Positions 15,464 through 21,595 of a stretch of DNA of 34,555 nt are shown here, piece by piece (positions within the stretch are counted from its first letter, which is position 1; the number at the start of each line of letters is the position of its first letter). The DNA is from Candidatus Saccharimonadota bacterium (lineage in GTDB: Bacteria; Patescibacteriota; Saccharimonadia; Saccharimonadales; UBA4665), in assembly GCA_027450065.1 (NCBI GenBank), contig DAIDKK010000007.1, forward strand, positions 1-34,555, given 5' to 3'. The position numbers and the translations under genes are program-made. The notes below the pieces were generated by a model. It had not been told where the DNA came from. It was given only the letters and a program-made list of their open reading frames with translations, and made no database searches.

Positions 15464-16710
15464 GACAAGCTAATAGTGAGACTCATCGCAGGAGAAACGA
15501 CATAAGGCGTATTTTGTTCATTGATAACCCTGAATCTTATCGCGTCATCCCACCATTCGAGTAGTTCACCACGAGTGACCGAATCGACTGCTGGCTCCAC
15601 GCTGTATTCACCTTCGCTGAAAATATTCGGCACCTTCCAGGTTGCAGTTATTTTTTTTGTTTTATTCGTAATTGCAATCTTCTTATCAAACTGGGCTATC
15701 TTACTATTTGTGCCACAGACAACACGACCTGCACCATCTTTAATCGCTATACCTAACATAAGCTCGTCTTCGTAGTCTCTTTTATCAGGTGTTACGGTGT
15801 AGCTTATAAGGATATATTTATCTTTTTGCTGATTAAAAACACCCTTCTCGGTGGTAACCTTGCTAATAGAAATGCCACCTGCTCCCCATTTCCCTTTGTT
15901 ACGAACCTTATCTTCGTTATGTTTTTTTTGATTCTCTTCATTTTGTTGAGCTGAATATACATCAGGCAGAAATAGCCGCGTATATTCACGAGCTGTCTCT
16001 TCTGCAGTACCGGAGAAGACGATTTCATTCTTCTCAATAAGCACTGCTCTGTCACAATATTCACGAATTGCGCCCATGTCATGGCTAACAAATACTACTG
16101 TCTTACCTTTTCTCTTAAGGTCCTTGAAGTATGCGAAACATTTGCGTTGAAAATCTGCATCCCCAACAGCCAAAACTTCATCAATTAGCAAAATGTCAGA
16201 ATCAGCTAGCAGCGTTGCCGTAGAGAACGCAAGTCGCACCTGCATACCAGAAGAATAATTTTTAAGTCTTTGATCCATAAAGCGTTCAAGTTCAGCAAAC
16301 TCAACTATAGCTTTATATTTGCCATCAATTTCTTTTCCAGAAAAACCCATCAACGCACCGTTTAGATACACATTCTCGCGACCAGTAAGCTCCGGGTTAA
16401 ACCCAACTCCAAGCTCAATAAAAGGGACTAGGCGGCCATTCGTCGAAACCGTACCTTCATTTGGTTGGTAAATACCTGCTATGATCTTCAGTAATGTACT
16501 TTTACCACTGCCATTACGTCCAACAATACCAAAGAATTCACCTTTTGGAATTTTGAAAGAAATATCATGTAGTGCCCGTTGGATCTCAAACTTCTTGCGG
16601 TTCTTATTAAAAGGATTTACGAACAAACTTTTGACACTATCTATCTTTTCGTGGGGGAGTCGAAAATCTTTTGAGACACCATCAACAATTATTGCAATCT
16701 CTTTACTCAT
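15460..16710 (-). CDS. wzt: Polysaccharide ABC exporter ATPase with Wzt C-terminal domain
   Basis: 416 aa. The ATPase part has Walker A GRNGSGKST (64-72), signature YSSGMQ (152-157), Walker B ILLIDE (173-178) and H-loop His210. An N-terminal insertion (KIDSVKSLFVNPFNKNRKKF) and the NPELTGRENVYLNG segment are typical of the O-antigen/teichoic-acid exporter subfamily (Wzt, TagH). Residues about 270-416 form an extra beta-rich domain (KWGAGGISISKVTTEKGVFN... TATWKVPNIFSEGEYSVEPAV) like the Wzt C-terminal carbohydrate-recognition domain, which binds the finished, capped glycan. It pairs with the permease encoded just upstream; their stop and start share one base (TAATG), so 1:1 coupled synthesis is expected. 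Confidence 0.93.
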   Translation of the reverse strand: MSKEIAIIVDGVSKDFRLPHEKIDSVKSLFVNPFNKNRKKFEIQRALHDISFKIPKGEFFGIVGRNGSGKSTLLKIIAGIYQPNEGTVSTNGRLVPFIELGVGFNPELTGRENVYLNGALMGFSGKEIDGKYKAIVEFAELERFMDQRLKNYSSGMQVRLAFSTATLLADSDILLIDEVLAVGDADFQRKCFAYFKDLKRKGKTVVFVSHDMGAIREYCDRAVLIEKNEIVFSGTAEETAREYTRLFLPDVYSAQQNEENQKKHNEDKVRNKGKWGAGGISISKVTTEKGVFNQQKDKYILISYTVTPDKRDYEDELMLGIAIKDGAGRVVCGTNSKIAQFDKKIAITNKTKKITATWKVPNIFSEGEYSVEPAVDSVTRGELLEWWDDAIRFRVINEQNTPYVVSPAMSLTISLS

Positions 16711-17531
16711 TAGATTTCCTCTGCAAATTTTGGTGAGCGTTTTTTAAAATACCATACCGAAACTACGCAAAATATCGCAATAATCGCAAACGGTATGGCA
16801 TATGCATACCAGTGCCGAACTGCGCCTAAGGTAGTTACTGTTTGCGATGTGACAACATGGTACCGGGCATCCTGTATGATTTGTGCTACTGGATTTAATA
16901 GCATAATTTTTGCTATTAATGGAGATCTTCCTATAACCAGTGAGATTGGATATAGGATTGGTGTTGCGTAAAAGCCTGCTTGTAGTACAACTTCCCAAAT
17001 ATAGTTTATATCCCTGAATTTTACATACAGTGCACTTAATAGAAATGCTATCGACAGAGCAAAAATAAATAATTCAATCGTTAACGGTAGCAGCCAGAGA
17101 GCGTTCAGTGTAAAAGGAGTGCCACTCAGCAACATAAAAAAACCTACGACAATTAAATTAATCGTTAAGTTAATAAGCGCAGAAAATGATCCAGATACAA
17201 CTACGACGTAACGAGGAAAGTGTAGCTTACGGAGCAAGTCACCCTTTCCAACAATAGCCGAAACACCATTCATTGTTACCTCTGTAAAGTAATTCCATAG
17301 CACAATACCCAGCAGTAGATAGACTGCATAATGGGGGATACTCGCACCAATCTTCAGGAAATAAACAAACACTACATAGAGTATGGCAAAAAGCGCGAGT
17401 GGGCGTAGCAGTGTCCATACATAACCTAAAAATGAACCTTTATAGCGAAGCTTAAAGTCCGTAATAACCAGCTCCCTAAGCAATACTATTGAGTATCTAT
17501 ACTTTTCTTTTAATTTGAGATACATATTCAT
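16710..17531 (-). CDS. wzm: Polysaccharide ABC exporter permease
   Basis: 273 aa ABC-2 type permease. A short cytoplasmic amphipathic start (LLRELVITDFKLRYKGS) precedes GYVWTLLRPLALFAILYVVF, as in Wzm/TagG, followed by about five more membrane helices. The cytoplasmic segment VTMNGVSAIVGKGDLLRKLHFPRYVVV contains the coupling region, and the loop VLQAGFYATPILYPISLV is well conserved in the family. It should form the channel that moves the lipid-linked glycan across the membrane, driven by Wzt. First gene of a seven-gene operon running to 8293. Two in-frame ATGs (17531, 17525) are possible starts; AGAAG sits just before them. The predicted transcript leader is very short (see the promoter entry). 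Confidence 0.93.
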   Translation of the reverse strand: MNMYLKLKEKYRYSIVLLRELVITDFKLRYKGSFLGYVWTLLRPLALFAILYVVFVYFLKIGASIPHYAVYLLLGIVLWNYFTEVTMNGVSAIVGKGDLLRKLHFPRYVVVVSGSFSALINLTINLIVVGFFMLLSGTPFTLNALWLLPLTIELFIFALSIAFLLSALYVKFRDINYIWEVVLQAGFYATPILYPISLVIGRSPLIAKIMLLNPVAQIIQDARYHVVTSQTVTTLGAVRHWYAYAIPFAIIAIFCVVSVWYFKKRSPKFAEEI

Positions 17532-17541
17532 AATCTTCTAA

Positions 17542-17570
17542 AGTATACGTTTTATGCCGGTTTAAATCAA
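17542..17570 (-). promoter_or_regulatory. Promoter of the wzm-wzt glycan operon
   Basis: Minus-strand TTGATT (17570-17565), 17-bp spacer, TATACT (17547-17542). The first ATG is only 10 nt after the -10, giving a predicted leader of about 4 nt, or about 10 nt to the second ATG at 17525. The remaining intergenic sequence up to 17700 shows no other feature I recognise. Confidence 0.6.
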
Positions 17571-17710
17571 TCTGTTACGACTATAGGCTGAGCATAAGTA
17601 GCCCAAGACCAAACATTGATATCGTTTCATAAATTGTTTCATAAGTTCTCCTGCTATTTTACTCTGAATCCCCTAAGCTCACAACGAAACCATCAAACTT
17701 GCTTTGTCAT

Positions 17711-17739
17711 TTTACAATACATGACCCCCCCTCTATACT
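17711..17739 (+). promoter_or_regulatory. Promoter of the rmd-like gene, predicted leaderless
   Basis: TTTACA (17711-17716), 17-bp spacer, TATACT (17734-17739), then exactly 7 nt to the ATG at 17747. Transcription should begin at the start codon or within a base of it. No Shine-Dalgarno precedes this ATG. Confidence 0.65.
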
Positions 17740-17746
17740 GTGCTGT

Positions 17747-18676
17747 ATGGAAAAAATACTTGTAACCGGTGCAAATGGTTTCGTTGGCAATCACCTAATT
17801 CGAGAGTTAACCGAGAGTGGCTATGAGGTAGTTGGCGTAGGTGGCCCTGTAGCCACTAGCACAAAACCAGATGGGTTGAGTAGCTACATAGAATGCGATC
17901 TTACCAATCCACATGCCGTTGCAGATATAGACTTTATTGGTGTAAGTGGAGTAATCCACCTGGCAGGTCTCGCAGCTGTTGGACCGTCATTCGATAACCC
18001 GCTCGATTATATTAACGGCAATATCGATATGGAGATAAATCTCTTTGAAGCTGCTCTCAAGCAAAATGCTAAACCAAAGTTTGTCGTTATAAGCAGTGGT
18101 GCACTATATGACCCCAAGGCAACGTTGCCCCTTACGGAAAAATCCGGAGTACTACCTTCATCCCCCTATGCAGTCAGTAAGATTGGCCAAGAGCAGATGG
18201 CGCTCTACTACTGCACGCGTGGCTTTGAGGTTGTTATCGTAAGACCATTCAATCATATCGGTCCAGGCCAAAATTTGGGTTTTATCGTTCCTGATTTAAC
18301 TCAGCAAGCCGTGGCATTTGAAAATGTGGATTTAGACAAAATTACTGTGGGAAACCTTGATGCCAAGCGTGATTATACTGATGTTCGCGATATTGCACGG
18401 GCATACCGTCTGTTACTAGAGAAGGGTAAATCAAGCGAAATATACAATGTATGCTCGGGTACTTCATATAGCGGCCACGAAATTCTAGATACTATATTAA
18501 ATGCCGTTGATGTACATCCTGAAATAGTTCAGGACCCAGCCAAGATGCGCCCGTCGGACACACCAGATATTTACGGCAGCCACGATAAGCTCACCGCCGA
18601 CACTGGCTGGCAGCCAGAAATCCCACTCGAGACGACCATTACGGATGTTGTTGCCGACTGGCGCAGCCGTACATAA
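17747..18676 (+). CDS. rmd: GDP-4-keto-6-deoxy-D-mannose reductase (GDP-D-rhamnose forming), SDR family
   Basis: 309 aa from the ATG at 17747, which immediately precedes the NAD(P)-binding motif (MEKILVTGANGFVG; GxxGxxG at 8-14). A longer frame from 17699 would add 16 unrelated residues that run through the promoter. Extended-SDR features: SSGALY, the catalytic YxxxK in SPYAVSK, RPFNHIGPGQ, VGNLDAKRDYTDVRDIARAY, IYNVCSG and the tail TGWQPEIPLETTI. The RPFNHIGPGQ and VGNL-A-RDYTDVRD strings are typical of Rmd, which reduces the Gmd product to GDP-D-rhamnose. A GDP-6-deoxy-talose reductase or another NDP-sugar reductase/epimerase is the alternative. It converges on gmd, with 48 bp between the stops. 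Confidence 0.8.
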   Translation: MEKILVTGANGFVGNHLIRELTESGYEVVGVGGPVATSTKPDGLSSYIECDLTNPHAVADIDFIGVSGVIHLAGLAAVGPSFDNPLDYINGNIDMEINLFEAALKQNAKPKFVVISSGALYDPKATLPLTEKSGVLPSSPYAVSKIGQEQMALYYCTRGFEVVIVRPFNHIGPGQNLGFIVPDLTQQAVAFENVDLDKITVGNLDAKRDYTDVRDIARAYRLLLEKGKSSEIYNVCSGTSYSGHEILDTILNAVDVHPEIVQDPAKMRPSDTPDIYGSHDKLTADTGWQPEIPLETTITDVVADWRSRT

Positions 18677-18678
18677 GC

Positions 18679-18704
18679 AAGGCGCCTTCGGGCTCTAGGG
18701 TTTT
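18679..18704 (+). terminator. Weak terminator after the rmd-like gene
   Basis: GGCGCC-TTCG-GGCTCT forms a stem closed by a C(UUCG)G tetraloop with one mismatch, followed by AGGG and a short TTTT. It is in the 48-bp gap between convergent genes. The short T-run keeps confidence low. Confidence 0.4.
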
Positions 18705-18724
18705 ACTGTATGCACTCGGTCTAG

Positions 18725-19762
18725 CTATATAAGCTTAACGGGAGATTCGAGTTCAATGTCGTGTTCAACCATGAGCTTAACAAGCCCGCGGAAGTCCACC
18801 TTGCGTTTCCAGCCAAGCACTTTTTCTGCCTTAGCAGGATTTCCGAGCAAAATGTCTACTTCTGCCGGCCGATAGAATATTGGGTTTGTCTTTATTCGCA
18901 CAACACCATTCTGATCGACACCCTCTATTTTTTCTGCTTCTCCGCGCCACGTAAGCTTCAGGCCTATTTCTGCAAAAGCCAATTCAACAAACTCTCGAAT
19001 AGTGTGCGTCTCGCCTGTGGCCAGTACATACTCGCCAGGCTTGTCCTGCTGTAGCATACGCCACATACCTTCTACGTAGTCGCCGGCGTAGCCCCAGTCG
19101 CGCTTACTCTCAAGGTTGCCGAGCTCAATGTATTCTTGCGTACCTAGTTTGATTCGCGCAACTGCGTTCGTTACCTTACGCGTGACAAATTCCAAACCAC
19201 GACGTTCACCTTCGTGGTTAAACAAAATGCCACAGCTCGCGTGCATGCCGTAGCTCTCGCGATAGTTCCTTGTGATCCAATGGGCGTAGAGCTTAGCGAC
19301 ACCGTACGGGCTACGGGGGTGGAACAGAGAATCTTCATCATAACCAGCGCCTGGTCGGTTATAGTCTAGGCCACCAAACATTTCTGAGGTCGAAGCTTGG
19401 TAAAAGCGTACTTCATTGTTTGTGTCCGTCAAACGAATCGCTTCTAGCAAATTTAGTACTCCCTTGCCGGTTACATCTGCGGTAAGCTGTGGGTCTTTAA
19501 ATGAGTATCCGACGTGGCTGATGGCCGCAAGGTTATACACTTCGTCTGGCTCGGCTGTCTGCATAGCACGCACCAGCGACGATGGGTCCGTTAGGTCTGC
19601 TTCAATGAGGTGCACATATGGAAACTCCCGCTCAACTTGGCTTCGGCGTGGGTTTTGCTGACCACGGATGATTGCGTAGATTTCGTATCCCTTTTCGTGT
19701 AGCAATGTAGCTAAATGTCCACCGTCCTGACCTGTGATACCTGTGATGAGTGCTTTTTTCAC
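18725..19762 (-). CDS. gmd: GDP-mannose 4,6-dehydratase
   Basis: 345 aa from GTG at 19762, chosen because KKALITGITGQDGGHL (the Gmd nucleotide-binding start, TGITGQDG at 7-14) follows at once and AGGAAA lies upstream; the longer frame to 19804 adds promoter sequence. Family features: SEMFGG, HPRSPYGVAKLYAHWIT with the catalytic YxxxK, FNHEGERRGLEFVTRKVT, GNLESKRDWGYAGDYVEGMW and YVLATGETHTIREF. It converts GDP-mannose to GDP-4-keto-6-deoxymannose using bound NADP, linking ManC (4055-5110) to the Rmd-like reductase encoded convergently. Divergent from the GT4 gene at 19864 across a 101-bp region with a perfect dyad. GDP-fucose synthesis is the alternative route, but no fucose synthetase is in the window. 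Confidence 0.94.
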   Translation of the reverse strand: MKKALITGITGQDGGHLATLLHEKGYEIYAIIRGQQNPRRSQVEREFPYVHLIEADLTDPSSLVRAMQTAEPDEVYNLAAISHVGYSFKDPQLTADVTGKGVLNLLEAIRLTDTNNEVRFYQASTSEMFGGLDYNRPGAGYDEDSLFHPRSPYGVAKLYAHWITRNYRESYGMHASCGILFNHEGERRGLEFVTRKVTNAVARIKLGTQEYIELGNLESKRDWGYAGDYVEGMWRMLQQDKPGEYVLATGETHTIREFVELAFAEIGLKLTWRGEAEKIEGVDQNGVVRIKTNPIFYRPAEVDILLGNPAKAEKVLGWKRKVDFRGLVKLMVEHDIELESPVKLI

Positions 19763-19794
19763 TATGCGTTTCCTGTTCCCTTTTATAATACACA

Positions 19795-19823
19795 AGTATA
19801 ACATCTGGGGTCACTCATTGGTA
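19795..19823 (-). promoter_or_regulatory. Candidate gmd promoter
   Basis: Minus-strand TACCAA (19823-19818), 17-bp spacer, TATACT (19800-19795). The leader would be about 26 nt and contain AGGAAA before the GTG start. The -35 is within the left arm of the 19816-19840 dyad. An alternative -10, TATTAT, lies at 19790-19785. Confidence 0.45.
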
Positions 19824-19840
19824 GTCGTGGCCTACCAATG
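19816..19840. promoter_or_regulatory. Perfect 9-bp inverted repeat, candidate operator between gmd and GT4
   Basis: CATTGGTAG, 7-nt spacer TCGTGGC, CTACCAATG. It covers the -35 positions of both predicted divergent promoters and has no following T-run, which favours a regulator-binding site over a terminator. No regulator gene is in the window, so the binding protein is unknown. Confidence 0.55.
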
Positions 19841-19850
19841 CATGTTCAGT

Positions 19851-19856
19851 TATACT
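19851..19856 (+). promoter_or_regulatory. -10 box placed for leaderless expression of the GT4 gene
   Basis: TATACT followed by exactly 7 nt and then the GTG start at 19864, the same spacing as at 17734-17747. The -35 position (TGGCCT, 17-bp spacer) is poor and lies in the dyad, so activation or repression there is plausible. No Shine-Dalgarno is present. Confidence 0.5.
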
Positions 19857-19863
19857 ACCCAGT

Positions 19864-20955
19864 GTGAAGATAGTTATAGACGCGCGTGAGCTACGAACCA
19901 CTACTGGTCGCTACGTAGAACGGTTGCTTCATTATTTGCAAACTGTTGATTCGGTTTATCAGTATTATGTACTACTCAGCCCAAAAGATTTTGACAGCTG
20001 GAAGCCAAAGATCAAACGGTTTCATAAAGTTAAGTGCCCATACAAAGAGTTTACTTTTGCGGAGCAACTCGGCTTGCTATGGCAACTGAGGAAACTGCAT
20101 GCCGACCTTGTACATTTTCCTATGGTACAGCAGCCGATTCTCTATTTCGGCAAGGTTGTTACCACCATGAACGACCTTACAACCATTCGCTTCGAAAACC
20201 CCACCAAGAAACGACTTACTTTTAAGTCGAAGCAATTTGTATACCGTTGGGTCAACAAAATAGTAGCCCACAAATCAGCTGCCATCATTACCTATACCGA
20301 ATATGTAAAGAACGATGTAGCCAAGTTTGCGAAAGCAAACAGCCGCAAATTCACCGTTATTAATTTAGCGTCAGACCCCGTGACAGACAAACCAGAGGGG
20401 CTACCAGCGCTCGTCGACCAGCAGTTCATCATGTACATTGGCCGGCCCTTGCCGCACAAGAACCTGGAGCGACTGATTGAGGCCTTTGCCCTCCTACAAG
20501 AAAAACAGCCTGAACTACGGTTGGTTTTAGCCGGCAAAACAGATAGCAACTATCGTCGGATGGCGCGGATTGTTAAAAAGCGCGATGTGCAGAATGTCAT
20601 CTTTACGGATTTTGTAACTGATGGCCAACTCCGCTGGTTGTATGAGCACTGTGCTGCCTATATTTTTCCCAGTTTGAGTGAAGGATTTGGCTTGCCTGGG
20701 CTAGAGGCCATGAGTCATGGTGCACCAGTGGTCAGCAGCAATGCGACTTGTTTGCCAGAGGTGTATGATGATGCCGCGCACTACTTTGATCCGCTCGATG
20801 TTGACGACATGGCACGAGCCATTAACGACGTGCTCACGGATGACACCCTTCGCGCAGAGCTTATCAAGCGCGGCCACAAGCAGGTTGGTAAATACTCGTG
20901 GGAGCGTATGGCTCGCCAAACCCTCGACGTCTACAAAAGTGTGCTTGGCGAATAG
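19864..20955 (+). CDS. GT4-family glycosyltransferase
   Basis: 363 aa starting at GTG (MKIVIDARELRTTTGRYVERLLHYL), a GT4 N terminus with the TGRY donor loop. The C-terminal domain has MYIGRPLPHKNLERLIEAF, LVLAGKTDSNYRRM, VIFTDFVTDGQLRWLYEHC and the EX7E region SLSEGFGLPGLEAMSHGAPVVSS, all intact. It resembles rhamnosyl/mannosyltransferases of O-antigen and rhamnan synthesis. The proximity of gmd and the rmd-like gene makes a GDP-deoxyhexose donor attractive, though unproven. It is a single-gene unit: its own -10 lies 7 nt upstream, and a hairpin with a T-run overlaps its end. Divergent from gmd with a shared dyad, so coordinated control with GDP-sugar supply is likely. Confidence 0.92.
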   Translation: MKIVIDARELRTTTGRYVERLLHYLQTVDSVYQYYVLLSPKDFDSWKPKIKRFHKVKCPYKEFTFAEQLGLLWQLRKLHADLVHFPMVQQPILYFGKVVTTMNDLTTIRFENPTKKRLTFKSKQFVYRWVNKIVAHKSAAIITYTEYVKNDVAKFAKANSRKFTVINLASDPVTDKPEGLPALVDQQFIMYIGRPLPHKNLERLIEAFALLQEKQPELRLVLAGKTDSNYRRMARIVKKRDVQNVIFTDFVTDGQLRWLYEHCAAYIFPSLSEGFGLPGLEAMSHGAPVVSSNATCLPEVYDDAAHYFDPLDVDDMARAINDVLTDDTLRAELIKRGHKQVGKYSWERMARQTLDVYKSVLGE

Positions 20956-20985
20956 AGTCTCCCTGTGCCAAGTGATTCTTTTTTT
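20944..20985 (+). terminator. Rho-independent terminator between convergent genes
   Basis: CTTGGC (20944-20949) pairs with GCCAAG (20967-20972), extendable by two wobble pairs, with a 17-nt loop. TTCTTTTTTT (20976-20985) follows. The stem begins inside the last codons of the GT gene. On the opposite strand the stem is followed by CACACTTTTG, so partial bidirectional use is possible. Confidence 0.6.
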
Positions 20986-20990
20986 ACAGA

Positions 20991-21566
20991 TTAGTTTCTG
21001 TTGGGGAAATAATCCGCCATCGCCGGCCCTGAGCAACTCAGTAGAACCCTAAGACCATTTGTAAAATTATTTATAGCAGTCAAGTAGCCAAAACTACTCT
21101 TGTCGCGTAAACCAAAGTACTCAACTGAGCACCCTAGCCCTTTATATGTGAATAGGTAGCTTGAAATTATGTTTGAATTTGAGTTCGCTCCTTTTGCGTC
21201 CATTTTTACTTTTGAGTATTTAGTAATTGCAGCCTGCACATTGGCGGTTATTTCCTCAAATTTGTTTGATTCTACTGGATACAAAATATTTTCATCTATA
21301 ATACAATATCTTTCGCCCTCTCCATACTTAACGCTCCCCCTATGGCAATATTCTTCACTGATTCTGTTGCCCGTTATTTCCATTGCGGTGTCATCTGCAA
21401 TGTTATTGAGCCAACTCTGGGTTTCTTTAAACGTTTTGTTTTGGGCGGATGTTTGCACATGGTGGTGCAGTATCAAACCAAACAGTATCACCGCAAAAAC
21501 GGTTACCAGTATCCACAGCCACCTATTCTTGTCCCAAGTGCCCTTTGAGCGTTGCTGCTTTTTCAT
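20991..21566 (-). CDS. Single-pass membrane protein with four-Cys outer domain, unknown function
   Basis: 191 aa. Basic start (MKKQQRSKGTWDKNR), one helix at about 16-34 (WLWILVTVFAVILFGLIL), then a soluble, probably extracytoplasmic domain. Four cysteines in that domain (EEYCHRG, ERYCIID, GLGCSVEY, LLSCSGPA) could form two disulfides. The family is not recognised. It starts 17 bp after the end of the SGNH hydrolase gene, so it may be the second gene of that unit, though TACGAT 6 nt before its ATG could be a separate -10. No Shine-Dalgarno is seen. The pairing with a surface hydrolase suggests a cell-envelope job, by inference only. Confidence 0.75.
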   Translation of the reverse strand: MKKQQRSKGTWDKNRWLWILVTVFAVILFGLILHHHVQTSAQNKTFKETQSWLNNIADDTAMEITGNRISEEYCHRGSVKYGEGERYCIIDENILYPVESNKFEEITANVQAAITKYSKVKMDAKGANSNSNIISSYLFTYKGLGCSVEYFGLRDKSSFGYLTAINNFTNGLRVLLSCSGPAMADYFPNRN

Positions 21567-21579
21567 ACCACAATCGTAG

Positions 21580-21595
21580 CAGACTATTTAGTCTG
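21580..21595. repeat. Perfect 16-bp palindrome at the end of the SGNH gene
   Basis: CAGACTA-TT-TAGTCTG on the plus strand. It includes the last codons and TAG stop of the SGNH hydrolase gene and lies just upstream of the next gene's start. No T-run follows on either strand, so a terminator role is weak; it could be a protein-binding site or chance. Confidence 0.4.

Noticed and set aside
17699-17746. Upstream ATG (17699) as start of the rmd-like gene
   Set aside because: The added 16 residues cover the -35/-10 elements, and the nucleotide-binding strand begins right at 17747.
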